From Tubiluchus corallicola (Eukaryota > Priapulida > Priapulimorpha > Priapulimorphida > Tubiluchidae), in the NCBI GenBank assembly GCA_030141605.1, contig JAQGDQ010000065.1, positions 680,416 through 744,415 on the forward strand: DNA of 64,000 bases, given 5' to 3'. Numbering within the stretch: the first letter of the stretch is position 1; the number at the start of each line of letters is the position of its first letter. The notes beneath the pieces are model-generated. The model was given only the letters and a program-made list of their open reading frames with translations. It did not search any database and was not told the DNA's origin. Of this stretch, positions 42,272 through 54,030 are shown one piece after another. A program made the translations under genes and the position numbers.

Positions 42272-42830
42272 ATATATATATATATATATAAGATTCGAGG
42301 CTACAGCTCTGACGACGGCACCATTAGCGGCGATCTATACATCAAACGAAAGGTCTCGATCTAGTGTCATGCCATTGGGGGTTTATTTTTCGAATCGGGC
42401 CCACCGGGACGAATGGGGGGTGGGGGGGGGGGTGGTTGTGCGGGCGAAAAACCTCCAAAAATGGTCATTTTTCGGCCGTTTTTTGCAAAAGTTATACGGC
42501 TGAGATCTGAAGAACGGGAATGGGCCATGGGTGGTGCTGGCTATGGATAGATAGCCCGTTCAGCGGTGGGTGTAGTAGGCACATTTAGAATTCGCGAGGG
42601 GGCCACGGCATCCCGTAACAGGCGTTTTCCCGGACCCAACTCCGGCTTTTTTCGAAATTTTGGCCAAACAGCCTGCAGAAAAAACGTTCTGGCGGCGCCT
42701 GATGGGACTCTCGGAAGGAGATATATAGCTCTTTAGAAAGAGGAAGAACAGGGCTATATGATGATGTGGGCTGTATGTTAGGACACGTCCACTGAGAGGA
42801 GTACCGACAAGTTAATTAGATGTTCTATTT
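42272..42830. repeat. TA microsatellite followed by a GC-rich nested repeat
   Basis: (TA)n at 42272-42290 is followed by AGATTCGAGGCTACAGCTC and a ~500 bp block far richer in G and C than its neighbours, with a G-run near 42415-42432. The first ~75 bp recur in the opposite orientation at 58108-58182, also next to (TA)n. Confidence 0.65.
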
Positions 42831-43645
42831 TTGTCAATTTTCGCTTAGAAAACTGCTGACGCAAAGCCATTGTTGTGACGTCATCTATTATACTCTGTCT
42901 ATAAGCTTACAACTTTAATTCAGTAAAAGCTGCTGCTGCTGGCTTTGCGTTATAAATGAGGACTAGGTAGGATGTTCGCGTATTTTTGATTATACGTGTA
43001 TTTATACGCAAATTTTTTTGCGGAGCCTTTGCTAGTATTACTATTAATAGAATATAAAAGTCCATTAGGTTTACCATTAATTGTTTTTATAAAAAACAAA
43101 AAATTGACATTTGATCCAATTTTCGTATAGTTTAATCTGAATAAATAATTAAATCACTACAAGCAGTGTTAAGCATTTTTGTTTTGGGGAAGTGTGTTTA
43201 TGCTGAAATAGCTAAGTAATTTTTCATAGTAACAATTAATATTATTCAGCATTATTATTAATAACTAAGTGCACCAGAGTTAGAATTCAATTTCCACAGC
43301 CGTCATGTTAATAAATGTTTACATATCTTTGAACTCTTCATACATAATTTTTAATGTTATGCTCCCAGATGATTTTTTTGAATCTCGTGCATTGTCTGAC
43401 ACAGCAGGCTGTTTACATTAAACTTTAGTGGAGGGGTGGACTGAACATATGCATAACAAGTAAATTTAACGTTGACGGAGGCGACGGAAAAAACATTAAA
43501 CATTAAAATGCAATTTTTCCTGTTAAATTTTAGTCAAGGGTGGGCTGGATGCAAATTAAAATAATTATATAGCAAGTTAATTTAGGTTAACAAAGATAAC
43601 AGGAAAATGTGTAAGCTTTAGAGTGGATGCTATAATATTTTTATT

Positions 43646-43900
43646 TTGCTGCTCAGTCCAGTGATAAAAACACTTAACTGCTTGTTGAAACAAACAGTGC
43701 AATGCATTGATATCATGCATTGCAATGCAGTGTATCCATCCACCACACTCCAATCACATCTCGACGAGTTTATGTGGCGGCAGCACCACAAACGAGAAGC
43801 AATAGATGTATCTTACTTCATATGGCAGAGTGGTATCCAGGAGAATAAACGGATCAACTTGCATTTTAACAAACAAGCCCTTTTCAGGGTTAGGTCCTAA
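43646..43900 (+). pseudogene. ISXO2/Merlin-like DDE transposase C-terminal fragment
   Basis: Within an 84-codon frame the segment TTLQSHLDEFMWRQHHKREA (about 43730-43805) matches the C-terminal YLDEFMWR signature of IS1595/ISXO2-type transposases, represented in animals by Merlin elements. The upstream catalytic DDE part is not recognisable. It lies between the TIRs of the 42116-44266 element and is probably the remnant of that element's own transposase. Confidence 0.6.
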
Positions 43901-44266
43901 TAGGGCCAACAAATATTTCCAAAAGAAAATTCCGATTTGCTGTAACATAATAATATAAAAACCACTGAAACGTCATTTAAGCCAACAATTTATTTGTTCA
44001 GTGAAATGAACTAACATTCGACCGAGTAAAGTCATTTTCAGCATTTTTACTGTTTTAGCATTATCTCAATTTGTTAAATAAATAATAATGTGTATTTTCA
44101 CGGAATTCTATACACAAAGTCACAAACGTACTGGGCATAGATACGCTGACTGCCCGCTGACGGTCCACGAGCAATCGTGAGAGCAGCGCAGATCGTCATA
44201 TTGCACTAAGCAATCATATCGACTAGGTTATTGCTGGGCGAAAATCGACTGGTACCTGGATTCTAA

Positions 44267-45437
44267 TAGAGTACCATATATGTAATAAGGATCAAGTGTT
44301 CTAAACAACTCTCAGCAGTGCACTTCAGCCAGGTCTTCTCTGGAAGCATACTTCAGAAAACACTAGAACTCATTAAAATGGATTCTAGTCGCACATTAAT
44401 ATGCATTATGCCACTGTTTTGCTGCATTTTCCAACCATGATACTCACATATTTATGTGCTAATACTGAATAGTGATGTTCAACATTATGAAGATGAAACT
44501 TAAAACTAAAAGTAAAAAAAAACTGTATTTTTAATTTAAGTACGAAAAAATTGTAATTGTAAATGGAGACACATTGCTGGATGTGCCCACACTGGGTTTT
44601 TCTCACTTTTTTCCACTCTCATTTTCCAACACTTTTCTAAATTGAGACTAATGAGTGCACTAAATGTTATTATTAGGCTAACATACATCAATAATACAGG
44701 GAGGTAAAGAGTTTAATGTTATGATACATACAGTTAAGCGCCCAGTCACCAAAAATATTCGTATTTCTCATTATGCATATGCAATATACTTTATCTGCCA
44801 CAAAAATTGGATTACAAGAAAATGACTACAGCGTTAAAATATTTTAGTCTTACGTTCCAGAGCAAAATTACAAATTAATAATGTATAAAACTAAAATCAA
44901 TAATTCTGTAAACGCATTCACATGCCTAGGTGCTGTTTTTCAGTATAATGCACTTTAATAGCAGAATTCAGATTGTAGAATTTCTTTATAATCTTCATCA
45001 CTACGCCATATTTACCAACAATGCGCGGTTTCACTCTATCCGAGACGCACTACACATTAGTAGTAGTTCAGTTCGGTTCGGTTTTAAAGGAGATTTTACA
45101 GGACATCACGCCTAAGCTCAGACCGCAGTACGTGTACCGACAGCACAGTAGCCAGTATCCGCCCCGCAGAACTGGGTGACGTGACATAACCTTTTGCTAA
45201 GGACGAACCCGGACGGGGGAGGGCAAAAACAAAGAGTAATAATAGTATAGAAAAATTTATTGCATCACAGTCAAAATATTCTTCAATCAGTTGTGAATAA
45301 TCAACAGGTGACCGTGAGACTAGACGACCAGTAAGTATATTAAATACTTTCGTCAAACCATTTTTAAATTCTGTTGTTTAAATTTTGTGAATTTTTGGTA
45401 ACATGCTGCCCAGTGATTTTTGTTATTATTGTTATTA
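44267..45437. other. No gene seen
   Basis: This is AT-rich DNA except for a GC-richer stretch near 45105-45220. No recognised frames. Confidence 0.35.
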
Positions 45438-45830
45438 GGGGTGAGCATTCTCTACCAGAAAACGAATTCGTATCGAATCGAATTTGTGACATTCGAATTC
45501 GAATCGAACCAAACTTCTGTATTTCAAATTCGAATCGAATTCGAATTGAGATTGAAAGATTTTCGAACCACCAGTAAAACTTAGTCTTACAAAGATCTGC
45601 ATATTACTCGATTTTTTTTCTACAGTAAAATTACTATTAATTCATTCAAAATTGTGCACAGAAGTCTCAGCTAAATTATACTAATTGCATAATGTTTCAA
45701 TCGTTTTAATAATATAAGAATGTATGTGATTGAAGTGCTGAATTATTCGAATCTATAGTTTTTAGGTTCAAATCGAATCCGAACTAAAAAAACTCGTTTG
45801 AATCGAATTCTAACGTTCGATGCTCACTCC
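45438..45830. mobile_element. MITE A with GGGGTGAGCAT ends, TTCGAAT-rich
   Basis: It begins GGGGTGAGCATTC and ends CGATGCTCACTCC. The interior is dense in TTCGAAT words. It is flanked by TTA on the left and TAA on the right. There is no coding capacity. Confidence 0.72.
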
Positions 45831-45952
<122 letters not shown>

Positions 45953-46012
45953 CCATTTACAATTATTATAAATTTACAATTATAGCCATATGACAAATTT
46001 AACAAAGTTGAC

Positions 46013-46445
46013 AGTGCATTGCGTTCGATTCTAACGAGTTTTTCTAGTTCGAATTCGATCCGGATTTATTAGTTATGACCTATATAACCTAAAACGAATA
46101 TAAGGTAAAATTATATATAAATTCGAATAATTCAGCACATCAGTCACGTTCTTATCATTAAAGTGTTTGAAACAGGATGGGATTATTACAATTTACCTGT
46201 AGTTTCTGTGCAAAATTTTTAACAAAGTAATTGGTTTCACTATTGCACAGAATCAAGTAATATGCATGATCTTTGTAAGACCTCTTTTTACTAGTGGTTC
46301 GAAAACTTGTTCGAAAATCTTTCAAACTCAATTTGAATTCCATTCGGATTCGTATTCGAAATATTGAAATTCGGTTCGACTCGAATTGGAAAATTACAAA
46401 TTTGATTGGATTCGAATTCGTTTTCTGGTAGAGAATGCTCACCCC
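46013..46445. mobile_element. MITE B, inverted partner of MITE A
   Basis: It ends GAGAATGCTCACCCC, the reverse complement of the start of MITE A. Reading it in reverse gives the same ordered text: CTACCAGAAAACGAATTCG, TTCGAACCACTAGTAAAA-like and AGATC. The left end (about 46013) is diverged. Confidence 0.72.
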
Positions 46446-48062
46446 TAATTCTAATTGCAAGTAGCATAGACGAATAAATTAACTTGTTCGCCGTGCTCAG
46501 CATGGATAGTGTCGTGACGTGCAGCGACCTATTGCTGGATGGAATAATGCACGAGTCTAAAAGTTTTATTTTTGAATGAGTCGCACCATGGTGGCACACT
46601 TCTCAGACAAGTGAATGCTTCGTTTTATTCTTAGTAATCTGGCTTCAGCTCCGAGTCACTACAGTTGAATCCCGGTAATACGAGTCGGCTTTCATTGAAA
46701 CTCACAGTAATACATAAGGTTGCCACCCCGTCGTGAACCGAAGTCCGGAGTCAAGAACTAGATAGGGGGTCTGTAAGCTCCCCCAGTGGGGTCACCGGGA
46801 CGAAGCTCTGGGAACGAAGCATTTCCTGCGTTTAGACGTTTTATGAGGTTCGTTTTCAAAACTTTAGTTCGTTTGAAACTCAAATACAGAAATTCAATCT
46901 ACAAAGTAGTACAAATTCTTGATTTTAGACTCCTAAAAAGTCTTAAAAGTCTAAAACTTATAAGAATGCAAGCAGTGTAAGTCAATTTTTGGTGTTTATT
47001 CCCTGTTGCACTTCTCACGTTTTTTGAAGTTACTGTTATCAGTTTAAAGTAAAATTATAAAGTTGTTTATATAGTGGTAGTACGTGTGTGAGCGATGTGT
47101 GCAGCTGTTTATGAACGTTTGAGTAATGGCAAAGCTATAAAGGAATAAGACTTGGATTAGGAAATAACACTTTTATTAAACAACATCACAATATAGTGTA
47201 AAGTATAGCAATGCCAAAAGCCCCTGATCTACGAGAGACGTCCTGTTCATCAGTGACTAGTCTAACCAAAGCCCTGCGGCGAGTTGGTGTCACGGCATCC
47301 CTGCCAGCTGCGTGCGCAGTCTGACAAATGAGTCAGACCGTCGTCACGTGACACCGCACCTTAAATTTCCTTATTTGGTTTGGCTTCATGAATACTCTTC
47401 TTAGCATAATTATCTGACATTTAACATATTTTAACAGATTCTCTTTACTTTTAACAATCTAATCATTAAGCGCTTTATCATGTTATGTGAATTAAAGGTA
47501 AAGCTGAAGAATACTTGCCTTATAGTATATGCCCCTGCAGCAAAAATTGGCGAAAAATTTAGACAGGGTGAAATGGGGAAGCTATGCAACGGATTAGCAA
47601 AGTTTCAATAGCATGCAAGTTGTCTTTCCGATTTTCCCACTTAAATTTCAGTGTGATGATCGATATGAAGAAATTTCAGTTTTCAAAAATCCGACCGAAC
47701 TACAAATCTATGACTGATTTCAGGAAACTCGGGTCTAATCAGGAGTGGTGGCAACCCTAGCAGTACGGTGATGTCCCTGCCAAGGTTATAATAAAATCTA
47801 CGTAATCACTTACGGTCCCGGCAGCATAGTTTCAACGTAAACAAACACTTGTAAGACGATATTCAGTTGGATAATTGACTTCTAACATGTTTGTAATTTA
47901 AGATGCCCGCCCCGTGCAGGCACTCTTCCTGTTGACCGGTGACATTCCCTGTAGTTCATTATTATTTACAGTGCGAACTGTATTCTTACAGTAGGCATTA
48001 TAATCACTTTAGGAAACTAATAACTTGAAATAAAATAGTAAGATTAGTGGTTAATCAGCAAA
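46446..48062. other. No gene seen
   Basis: There are no recognisable frames. At 46660 a TACAGTTGAATCCCGG word resembles a pogo/Tigger-type transposon end; its inverted counterpart is at 58027. Confidence 0.35.
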
Positions 48063-48118
48063 TTTTCTCTTCCCCCTCACCCTCTCTCTCCCTCTCCCTT
48101 TCTCTCCCTCCCTCCCTC

Positions 48119-48189
<71 letters not shown>

Positions 48190-48207
48190 GTCTGTCTCTC
48201 TTTCTCT
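48063..48207. repeat. (CT)n microsatellite
   Basis: This is a long CT/CCCT-rich tract, nearly pure CT from about 48121 to 48186. The serine-leucine frame through it is an artefact. Confidence 0.95.
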
Positions 48208-48214
48208 CATTTTA

Positions 48215-48400
48215 AGGTGCAAGGAATTTTTGGTACTAGGAAAATGCAGTACAGTGAATGTTTGGCACGAGCAAATTTTGGTACCAGGAAAATGTGACAC
48301 TACGAAAGTTTGTTACAAGGAAGCTTTGGTACTAGGAAATTATGGTACAAGGAAAGCTTGGTACTAGGAAAGTTTGGTACTAGAAAATTTGGTACTGAAC
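48215..48400. repeat. 16 bp minisatellite, GGTACTAGGAAAGTTT units
   Basis: About eleven diverged units of 15-17 bp follow one another, the best preserved at about 48345-48400. The same minisatellite occurs in reverse orientation at 57350-57530. Confidence 0.85.
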
Positions 48401-48820
48401 GAAAAAGACAGCATTTCTATATCTCAGTATAAAATAATTATTTCAACTAGAAGATAAAGAAGTTTTTTTAGCAGGGAGGTAATATGGTACTAGGAAAGCT
48501 TGATTGATTAAAACGTTCATAAAATATTATATTGTAATTAATAGTGCATGGCAGCTGAAATTTTATTCCATGCATGAAGGTACACTTTCATGAAAAACGT
48601 GAAAGGTCTCAAACTCTCCGTGTACATTTTCCAAAAAGATCAGTCAATTTGTTTGTTCGGGAAAATGATCACTTTCTCTGCCTTTTTAATAAAAATTATC
48701 AAACTGAGATAAGAACATGGCAGTGATGGCTAACGATATCACTGGACAGAAGTCCTGCAGAAGTATAGTATGGTTTCCGTGAGGGCCACAGTACACAGTA
48801 TGGAGTGAGAATTGTACTTC

Positions 48821-48821
48821 T

Positions 48822-48866
<45 letters not shown>
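48821..48866. repeat. (GAT)n microsatellite
   Basis: This is an uninterrupted GAT run; the poly-histidine frame on the minus strand is an artefact. Confidence 0.92.
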
Positions 48867-48867
<1 letters not shown>

Positions 48868-48884
48868 TGATAATGATGATGGTG

Positions 48885-49195
48885 ATGAAGAACATATTGG
48901 ACCTTACCTAAGAGCTGTTGTGAACAACATTGTGCTTGTAAGAGACAATTAATAAAATTTCAAAAATGAAGCAGTTATGTAATGTATATAATAGTGTTGC
49001 TGTTTACTGAATTATTGCACTGTTAGAAGCAATAAAAGAATGTGATGAAGATGATATTGAACCTTTCCTAAGAGCTGTTGCTAACAACATTGTGCTTGTA
49101 AGAGACAATTAATGAAATTTCTGAAATCAAGCAGTTATGCAAGGTATATAATAGTTTTGCTGTTTACTGGATTACTGAACTGTTAGAAATTAAGC
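48885..49195. repeat. Two-copy tandem duplication, ~163 bp
   Basis: The text CTAAGAGCTGTTG, AACAACATTGTGCTTGTAAG and GTTTACTG...TTAGAA recurs in order with an offset of about 163 bp (first copy from ~48885, second from ~49048). Confidence 0.85.
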
Positions 49196-49199
49196 AACA

Positions 49200-50287
49200 A
49201 AATAATGTTCAATTGCCTTTTTAAGCAAGTAATCTGCCTTCCTGTCCATCCGTATTTTATTAATTACCACAATATCAAAGGCACAGGCAAAATTTATTGC
49301 TTTTTAAACGAGTATTCAGAAAAACAAAAATAAAAATAGTACTGCACTAAGAAGTGCTACTACCATTTGCGCTTTGCAAAGTTTTGCCAAATTTGAAAAG
49401 TGAGAATTATATATTCCCACTAGCCAAGCTCCGTAAAGCATTTTGCATGAAATCGGAACTGTATTTAAATCATAAGAATTATCAAAAGTGCCGCAAATGT
49501 GCCACATAATGTTGTGCCAGCAGTAGTTCTCGCTTTTGCTACAACTATCATAACCATTGTCACTGTCACCATTATCATCAGTGTAATTTTTGCCATAATC
49601 GTCACTGTTATCATCATCGTCATTATTATCATCATCACTAGTGTCATCGTTGTCATCATCAATATTATTGCCATCACTTACTGTAATCACTCATCGTTAT
49701 TTACCGGCAGCAGCTAAAGGTAACAGCGGTGATAATTATTATGTTCACCCACTGCTAACAATATTAACAACTGCAACAACAATAACAACAGCGGTGATGG
49801 TGATGGTGGTGGTGGTGGTTGTCGTGAATTTCTTTTTTCACGGGATTTCAGTTAAATATGTTTTGTAATTAATGTTAACGCCAATTAGGCTACTATATAA
49901 AACAGTAAGACAGCTTTAATTTAACACACACTCAACACCAACTTTTTTTTATTTGCACGCATGTTGTACATGTTCAGTACTAAAGTGACCACATGGCTAA
50001 CCATGTGTGACTTGCGAACTTGATCAAGTTCACAAAACTCAGGGAGGAGGAAGTTAAAGATGTTCAAAAAACAAGGATCTCCATTACATTCACTTAAAAT
50101 ATGTTATGGGCTACCGTTAGATAGCACTGGTATTGACAAACTACAACAATGTATTGTCTTTTCCTTTAAATTTTAAAACATGAGAGATTCGAGATGGAAA
50201 AACTACTTTTATGCTACACATTACTTTAAATATGCAGATCTGTTACTGATGTGACAAAGCTTGACATTAAATCAAATTGAAATTAAA
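49200..50287. other. No gene; trinucleotide-rich stretches
   Basis: Imperfect CAT/ATC/ATT repeats occupy about 49540-49680 and a GGT/GAT run lies at 49784-49822. Valine-, isoleucine- or aspartate-rich frames here are artefacts. A 3' LTR for the minus-strand BEL element would be expected near the end of this stretch but was not identified. Confidence 0.55.
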
Positions 50288-53200
50288 TCAGATCCAAATA
50301 AAAATGTTATTTTTGTAAGATACAATATTAAGCAGCAGATTTTCTTTAAGAAGTTTCTGGATTCGCCTTCCGGCTTCCTTCTTGGATGCTCTTGGCAAAC
50401 TGGTTCGGATACTTTGCTGACTTCTCGTTTGGTCCATGGTTTCTGATTCGACTGATGAACTTTTGGTTTCCTCGCTGTAAATTTCCAGAGGAATCAGTAG
50501 ATTGACAGGTCGGTTTACTTCTTTCTTTGATGGTAACTGTATTTTAACTGATCTCACTTTCCCATCTCGGCTGTATGTATGTTTAATTACTCTTCCGAGT
50601 TTCCAGTTTCCACGTGGGGTGTTTTCTTCTTCGATGAGGACAACTTCTCCAACTGCTGGCTGCCGTTTAATATCGCCTTTTCCTGATTTGTGATGAATAT
50701 TGAAACGTTCTCGCAACGACGGTAGGTATTCATGTGACCATCGGTTCCAGTAATCCGTCAGAATTTGATTTTGCTTTTCTCTGATTTTGCACAAATTTTC
50801 ACTCGTTGGTAATCTTTCTAAGATAAAATCTGGATCATCTTTTGGCATTAATGATGGATCAGGCAAAATTCCTGAAAATCCAGGATTCAAGAAATCTACT
50901 GGTCTAAGTGGTTGCCAATCTGCAGGATCATTTGACACATAAGTTAGTGGTCTGGTATTTACCAAGGCTTCTATGTCGCAAAGTGTGGTTTCCATTTGTT
51001 GTGCCATTAGTGATTTTCGTCCAAGGGATTTCTTTAAGGCAGATTTGACTGTGGCTACCATTCTTTCATAAAACCCTGCTTGCCATGGACTGAGCTCGGG
51101 CACAAATATCCATTCTATTCTATGCAAGCTCAAGTACTGATTTACTTTTCTGTCATCAGCCAGATTTTTCCATAGAAATTTCAGATAATTGTCAGCAGTA
51201 TGAAATTGTTTTGCATTGTCCAAAAATATTTTCTCGGGCAGGATTCGCCGGGAAACAAATCTCCGAAAAGCATCTAGAAAAGACACAGTTGTCATATCTA
51301 AAACTAGTTCAAGATGAACTGTTCGACAGAGCAAGCATGTTATTAGTACACACCATGCCTTCTTACTTGCGTCATTCTTCAAGAAAACTGGTCCAAAATA
51401 GTCCAGTCCAATTATGCTAAATGGCAAAGCTCTTGCCAGCTTTTCTTCTGGAAAAGGGGGAAACGCTGGACGACAGAATGGTCTGCCAGAATGTTTTTTG
51501 CAAATCATGCAGTCTTTTAATACTTGGTTTATTTCAACACGTCCTTTGGGTATCCAATATCTACGTCTGAGTTCAGAGAACGTATGGTTTGTACGTCCAT
51601 GTAATACTGCTTCATGTACGTCCTTTATAATCAAGCTAGTAATCCAATGTTTTCTGGGAAGCAACACTGGATAAGCTCTCTCTTCAGTGTGTGACTGGAA
51701 AAATCTGCCACCACATCGAATTAATCCAGATGAATCCATAAAAAGACCTAGTTGTTGAAGAGTGGTTTTTCTTCACTCAAGAATTGCACATTTTTCTTCT
51801 TTGTAGTACTGTGCCTGCAATCTTTTTAACCACAAATGTTCTGCATAACGAGTTTCTTCTCCATTTATTTCTGAATGATCGCAAATCATTCATACACTGT
51901 CCCCAGTGTTTTAATTTGAAAACTTCATTCCTCTATTTGTTCGAGTATTGAGAATCCTTTTAACAAACTTCAGACAAACTACAGTCACGCGAAGTACTTT
52001 CTGAAATGATGAAAATCGAGCGTCACACATTTCAAGTGGCAACGTTTCACAGTTCAGTAGTTTTACATCATTAGTCATTAGTCACTAGTCAACATCATTG
52101 TAGATTCGGATTTTCTGTCATGCTCTGGGTTTTCAGTCGGCACTACAAAATCTAGCCATTTTTCCACAGGCCCAAATAGCCAGGGCGGTCCAGTCCACCA
52201 GACATCATTTGACATCAAATTCTGTGCACATGTTCCTCTGCTCAGTATATCTGCTGGATTTTGCTTGGTGGGGACATATTTGAATGTCACATCTTCAGCT
52301 TTTTGAATTTCTTGAACCCTATTTTGTACAAAAGGTTCCAGTTGCCTTTTTGAACCAATCCACTGTAGGACAACTTGTGAATAGTGTTTTACCACTCACA
52401 GGGAGTTTGAGTTGATTTTCCACAAAGGTCATTGCTCGAATACCTATGAGAACTCCCATTAGTTCTAATCTTGGTATTGTAAGTTCTTTGCCTTTTTTTC
52501 GAATTTACAGGCCTTAGACGCACTTTTGCGAAGATCAAGGAGCTATTCATGGTTGTAGGTGATGACTCAACCAAGTAGACACATGCTCCATAGCAAGTTG
52601 AAGATGCATCAGTAAATGCTACCAAATTGTAGGATGCAGACTGGTGAGCCATGGTGATTCTTCGTGGTATCAAAACATTATCGATTGGTTTAACCGAATC
52701 GACTATTTTTTCCGATTTTTTTCGTACTGTTTGGGAACGGAATCATCCCGCAACAAGTTTTCTTTCCACAAATCTTGGAACAGCAGTTTAGCATTCACAA
52801 TTGCTGGACTCCACCATCCCAGAGGATCGAATACAGAAGAAAACATTTTCAGCACATTCCGCTTTGTCAAATGCTCAGACGTGGTAAACACATTAATCAG
52901 CAAATGGTCTGACTTCACGAGCCAAGTAATGCCTAGTACTTTAAACTCAGTTTCTTTTGTTCTATCTACATCAGGTATTCTATTTAGGAACTCTTCACTG
53001 TTGCTTATCCATTCTCGGAGATTGAGTGAAGCACTGTCAAAAATTTGCTTTGCTTCCTAATACTTGCTGAATGCTTCATCCACAGTAGTAGCAAAGAGAT
53101 GAACGTTATCCACATATTTATTGGCTTTTATCTCTTCTGCAGTTGTTGTTCCAAACTTTGACAAATGGGTCCTCAGGACTGCTGCCAATAAAAAGGGACT

Positions 53201-54030
53201 GGCATTTATGCCAAAAGGAATTCGGCAGAACCGTTTCACAATGAAGTTATGGTCAGCTTTTGGTAGTTCTGGATTCTTCAACCAGAGAAATCTAGTTGCA
53301 TCTCTGTCAATAGTCTGTAGCCCAATATTCAAAAAGGCTTTTTCGACATCAGCTAACATTGCAATGGGGCTGAGCCGCAGACGCAATAAGATTCCTATTA
53401 GTTCCGGCAGCAAATTAGGACCTTGGTGTATACAGTCATTTAATGATGAGGAATGTTTGTTTGCCTTTGCTGAGGCATTGTATACCAAGCGAATCTTTGT
53501 TGTAGCTTTCTGAGGAGTTAAAACTGGATGATATGGCAAATAATGCTTTACTAAACCAAGTTCTGTGTCTTCAGTAACAGTTTCTGTTACACCTCGCTTC
53601 TCTTGTTCTTCAATAATTTCAGTACACTTTAACATCAAATTCCTATCAGATTCAAAACGTCGACAGAGAGAACGAAATCTTCCTATAGCTAATAAAATTG
53701 TCTGGCAATGATGGTTGTTTGTCTTTCCATGGGAATCTCACCCAGTATCTATTTTTATAGAACTGAAGTGTCTCTCCAAAATCAGCTAAAATTTCATCAC
53801 TCATTGAAGAAGCAGGATCGTCAGTGATTCCAATCGTCTCTAAAGACCAGAAGTCACATGGTTTCTGGCATGTCTCTTGATGCGGTTCGATTCGTTTCAT
53901 TATCTCATTAAACTGTTTTTCACTTGAACAAGTGGTTGCACTAGTGAGAAATGAACAGGCAGCAAGGCTTTGTGGTTTCCTTGTTGCACTTTCAACACGA
54001 CCAGCAATTAGTAGACCCAAGTTTGAATTA
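50288..54030 (-). pseudogene. BEL/Pao pol (pre-RT, RT, RNase H, integrase), minus strand
   Basis: From 54030 down: a GLLIAGRVES protease/linker segment; the pre-RT block ending RYWVRFPWKDK (about 53740-53780); RT (53057-53638) with RLVYNASAKA, ADVEKAFLNI and FGINASPFL; an RT tail with VFDPLGWWSP (about 52820-52850); RNase H (52078-52673) with VAFTDASS and KQNPADILSRG; and a 483-codon integrase frame (50288-51739). The integrase has a zinc-binding H-x4-H...CMIC, then catalytic D113 (GLDYFGP), D174 (LDNAKQF) and E225 (GFYERMV). The RT catalytic box is YVDN instead of YVDD (53105-53116), and several frameshifts separate the domains. It is therefore non-autonomous although the integrase is open. 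No LTR was found next to it. Confidence 0.9.

Larger units (their letters stand above)
42116..44266. mobile_element. ~2.15 kb TIR transposon with a transposase remnant
   Basis: The left end (from 42116: TTAGAATTCAGGTCCCGCTC) matches the reverse complement of the right end (TTAGAATCCAGGTACCAGTC) and the similarity continues for ~85 bp, including TATGATTGCTTAG and GACGATCTGC. A TA dinucleotide flanks each end (42114-42115, 44267-44268). Inside lie a TA microsatellite, a GC-rich block and a transposase fragment. TIR length and symmetry support one element, later invaded. Confidence 0.72.

Noticed and set aside
48047-48367. Serine-leucine-rich and arginine-glutamate-rich frames
   Set aside because: These are the two strands of the (CT)n microsatellite.
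49316-49868. Aspartate-, methionine- and valine-rich frames
   Set aside because: Imperfect ATC/CAT/GGT repeats keep all frames open; no domain motif is present.
53121-53513. 130-codon plus-strand frame
   Set aside because: It is antisense to the minus-strand BEL RT.
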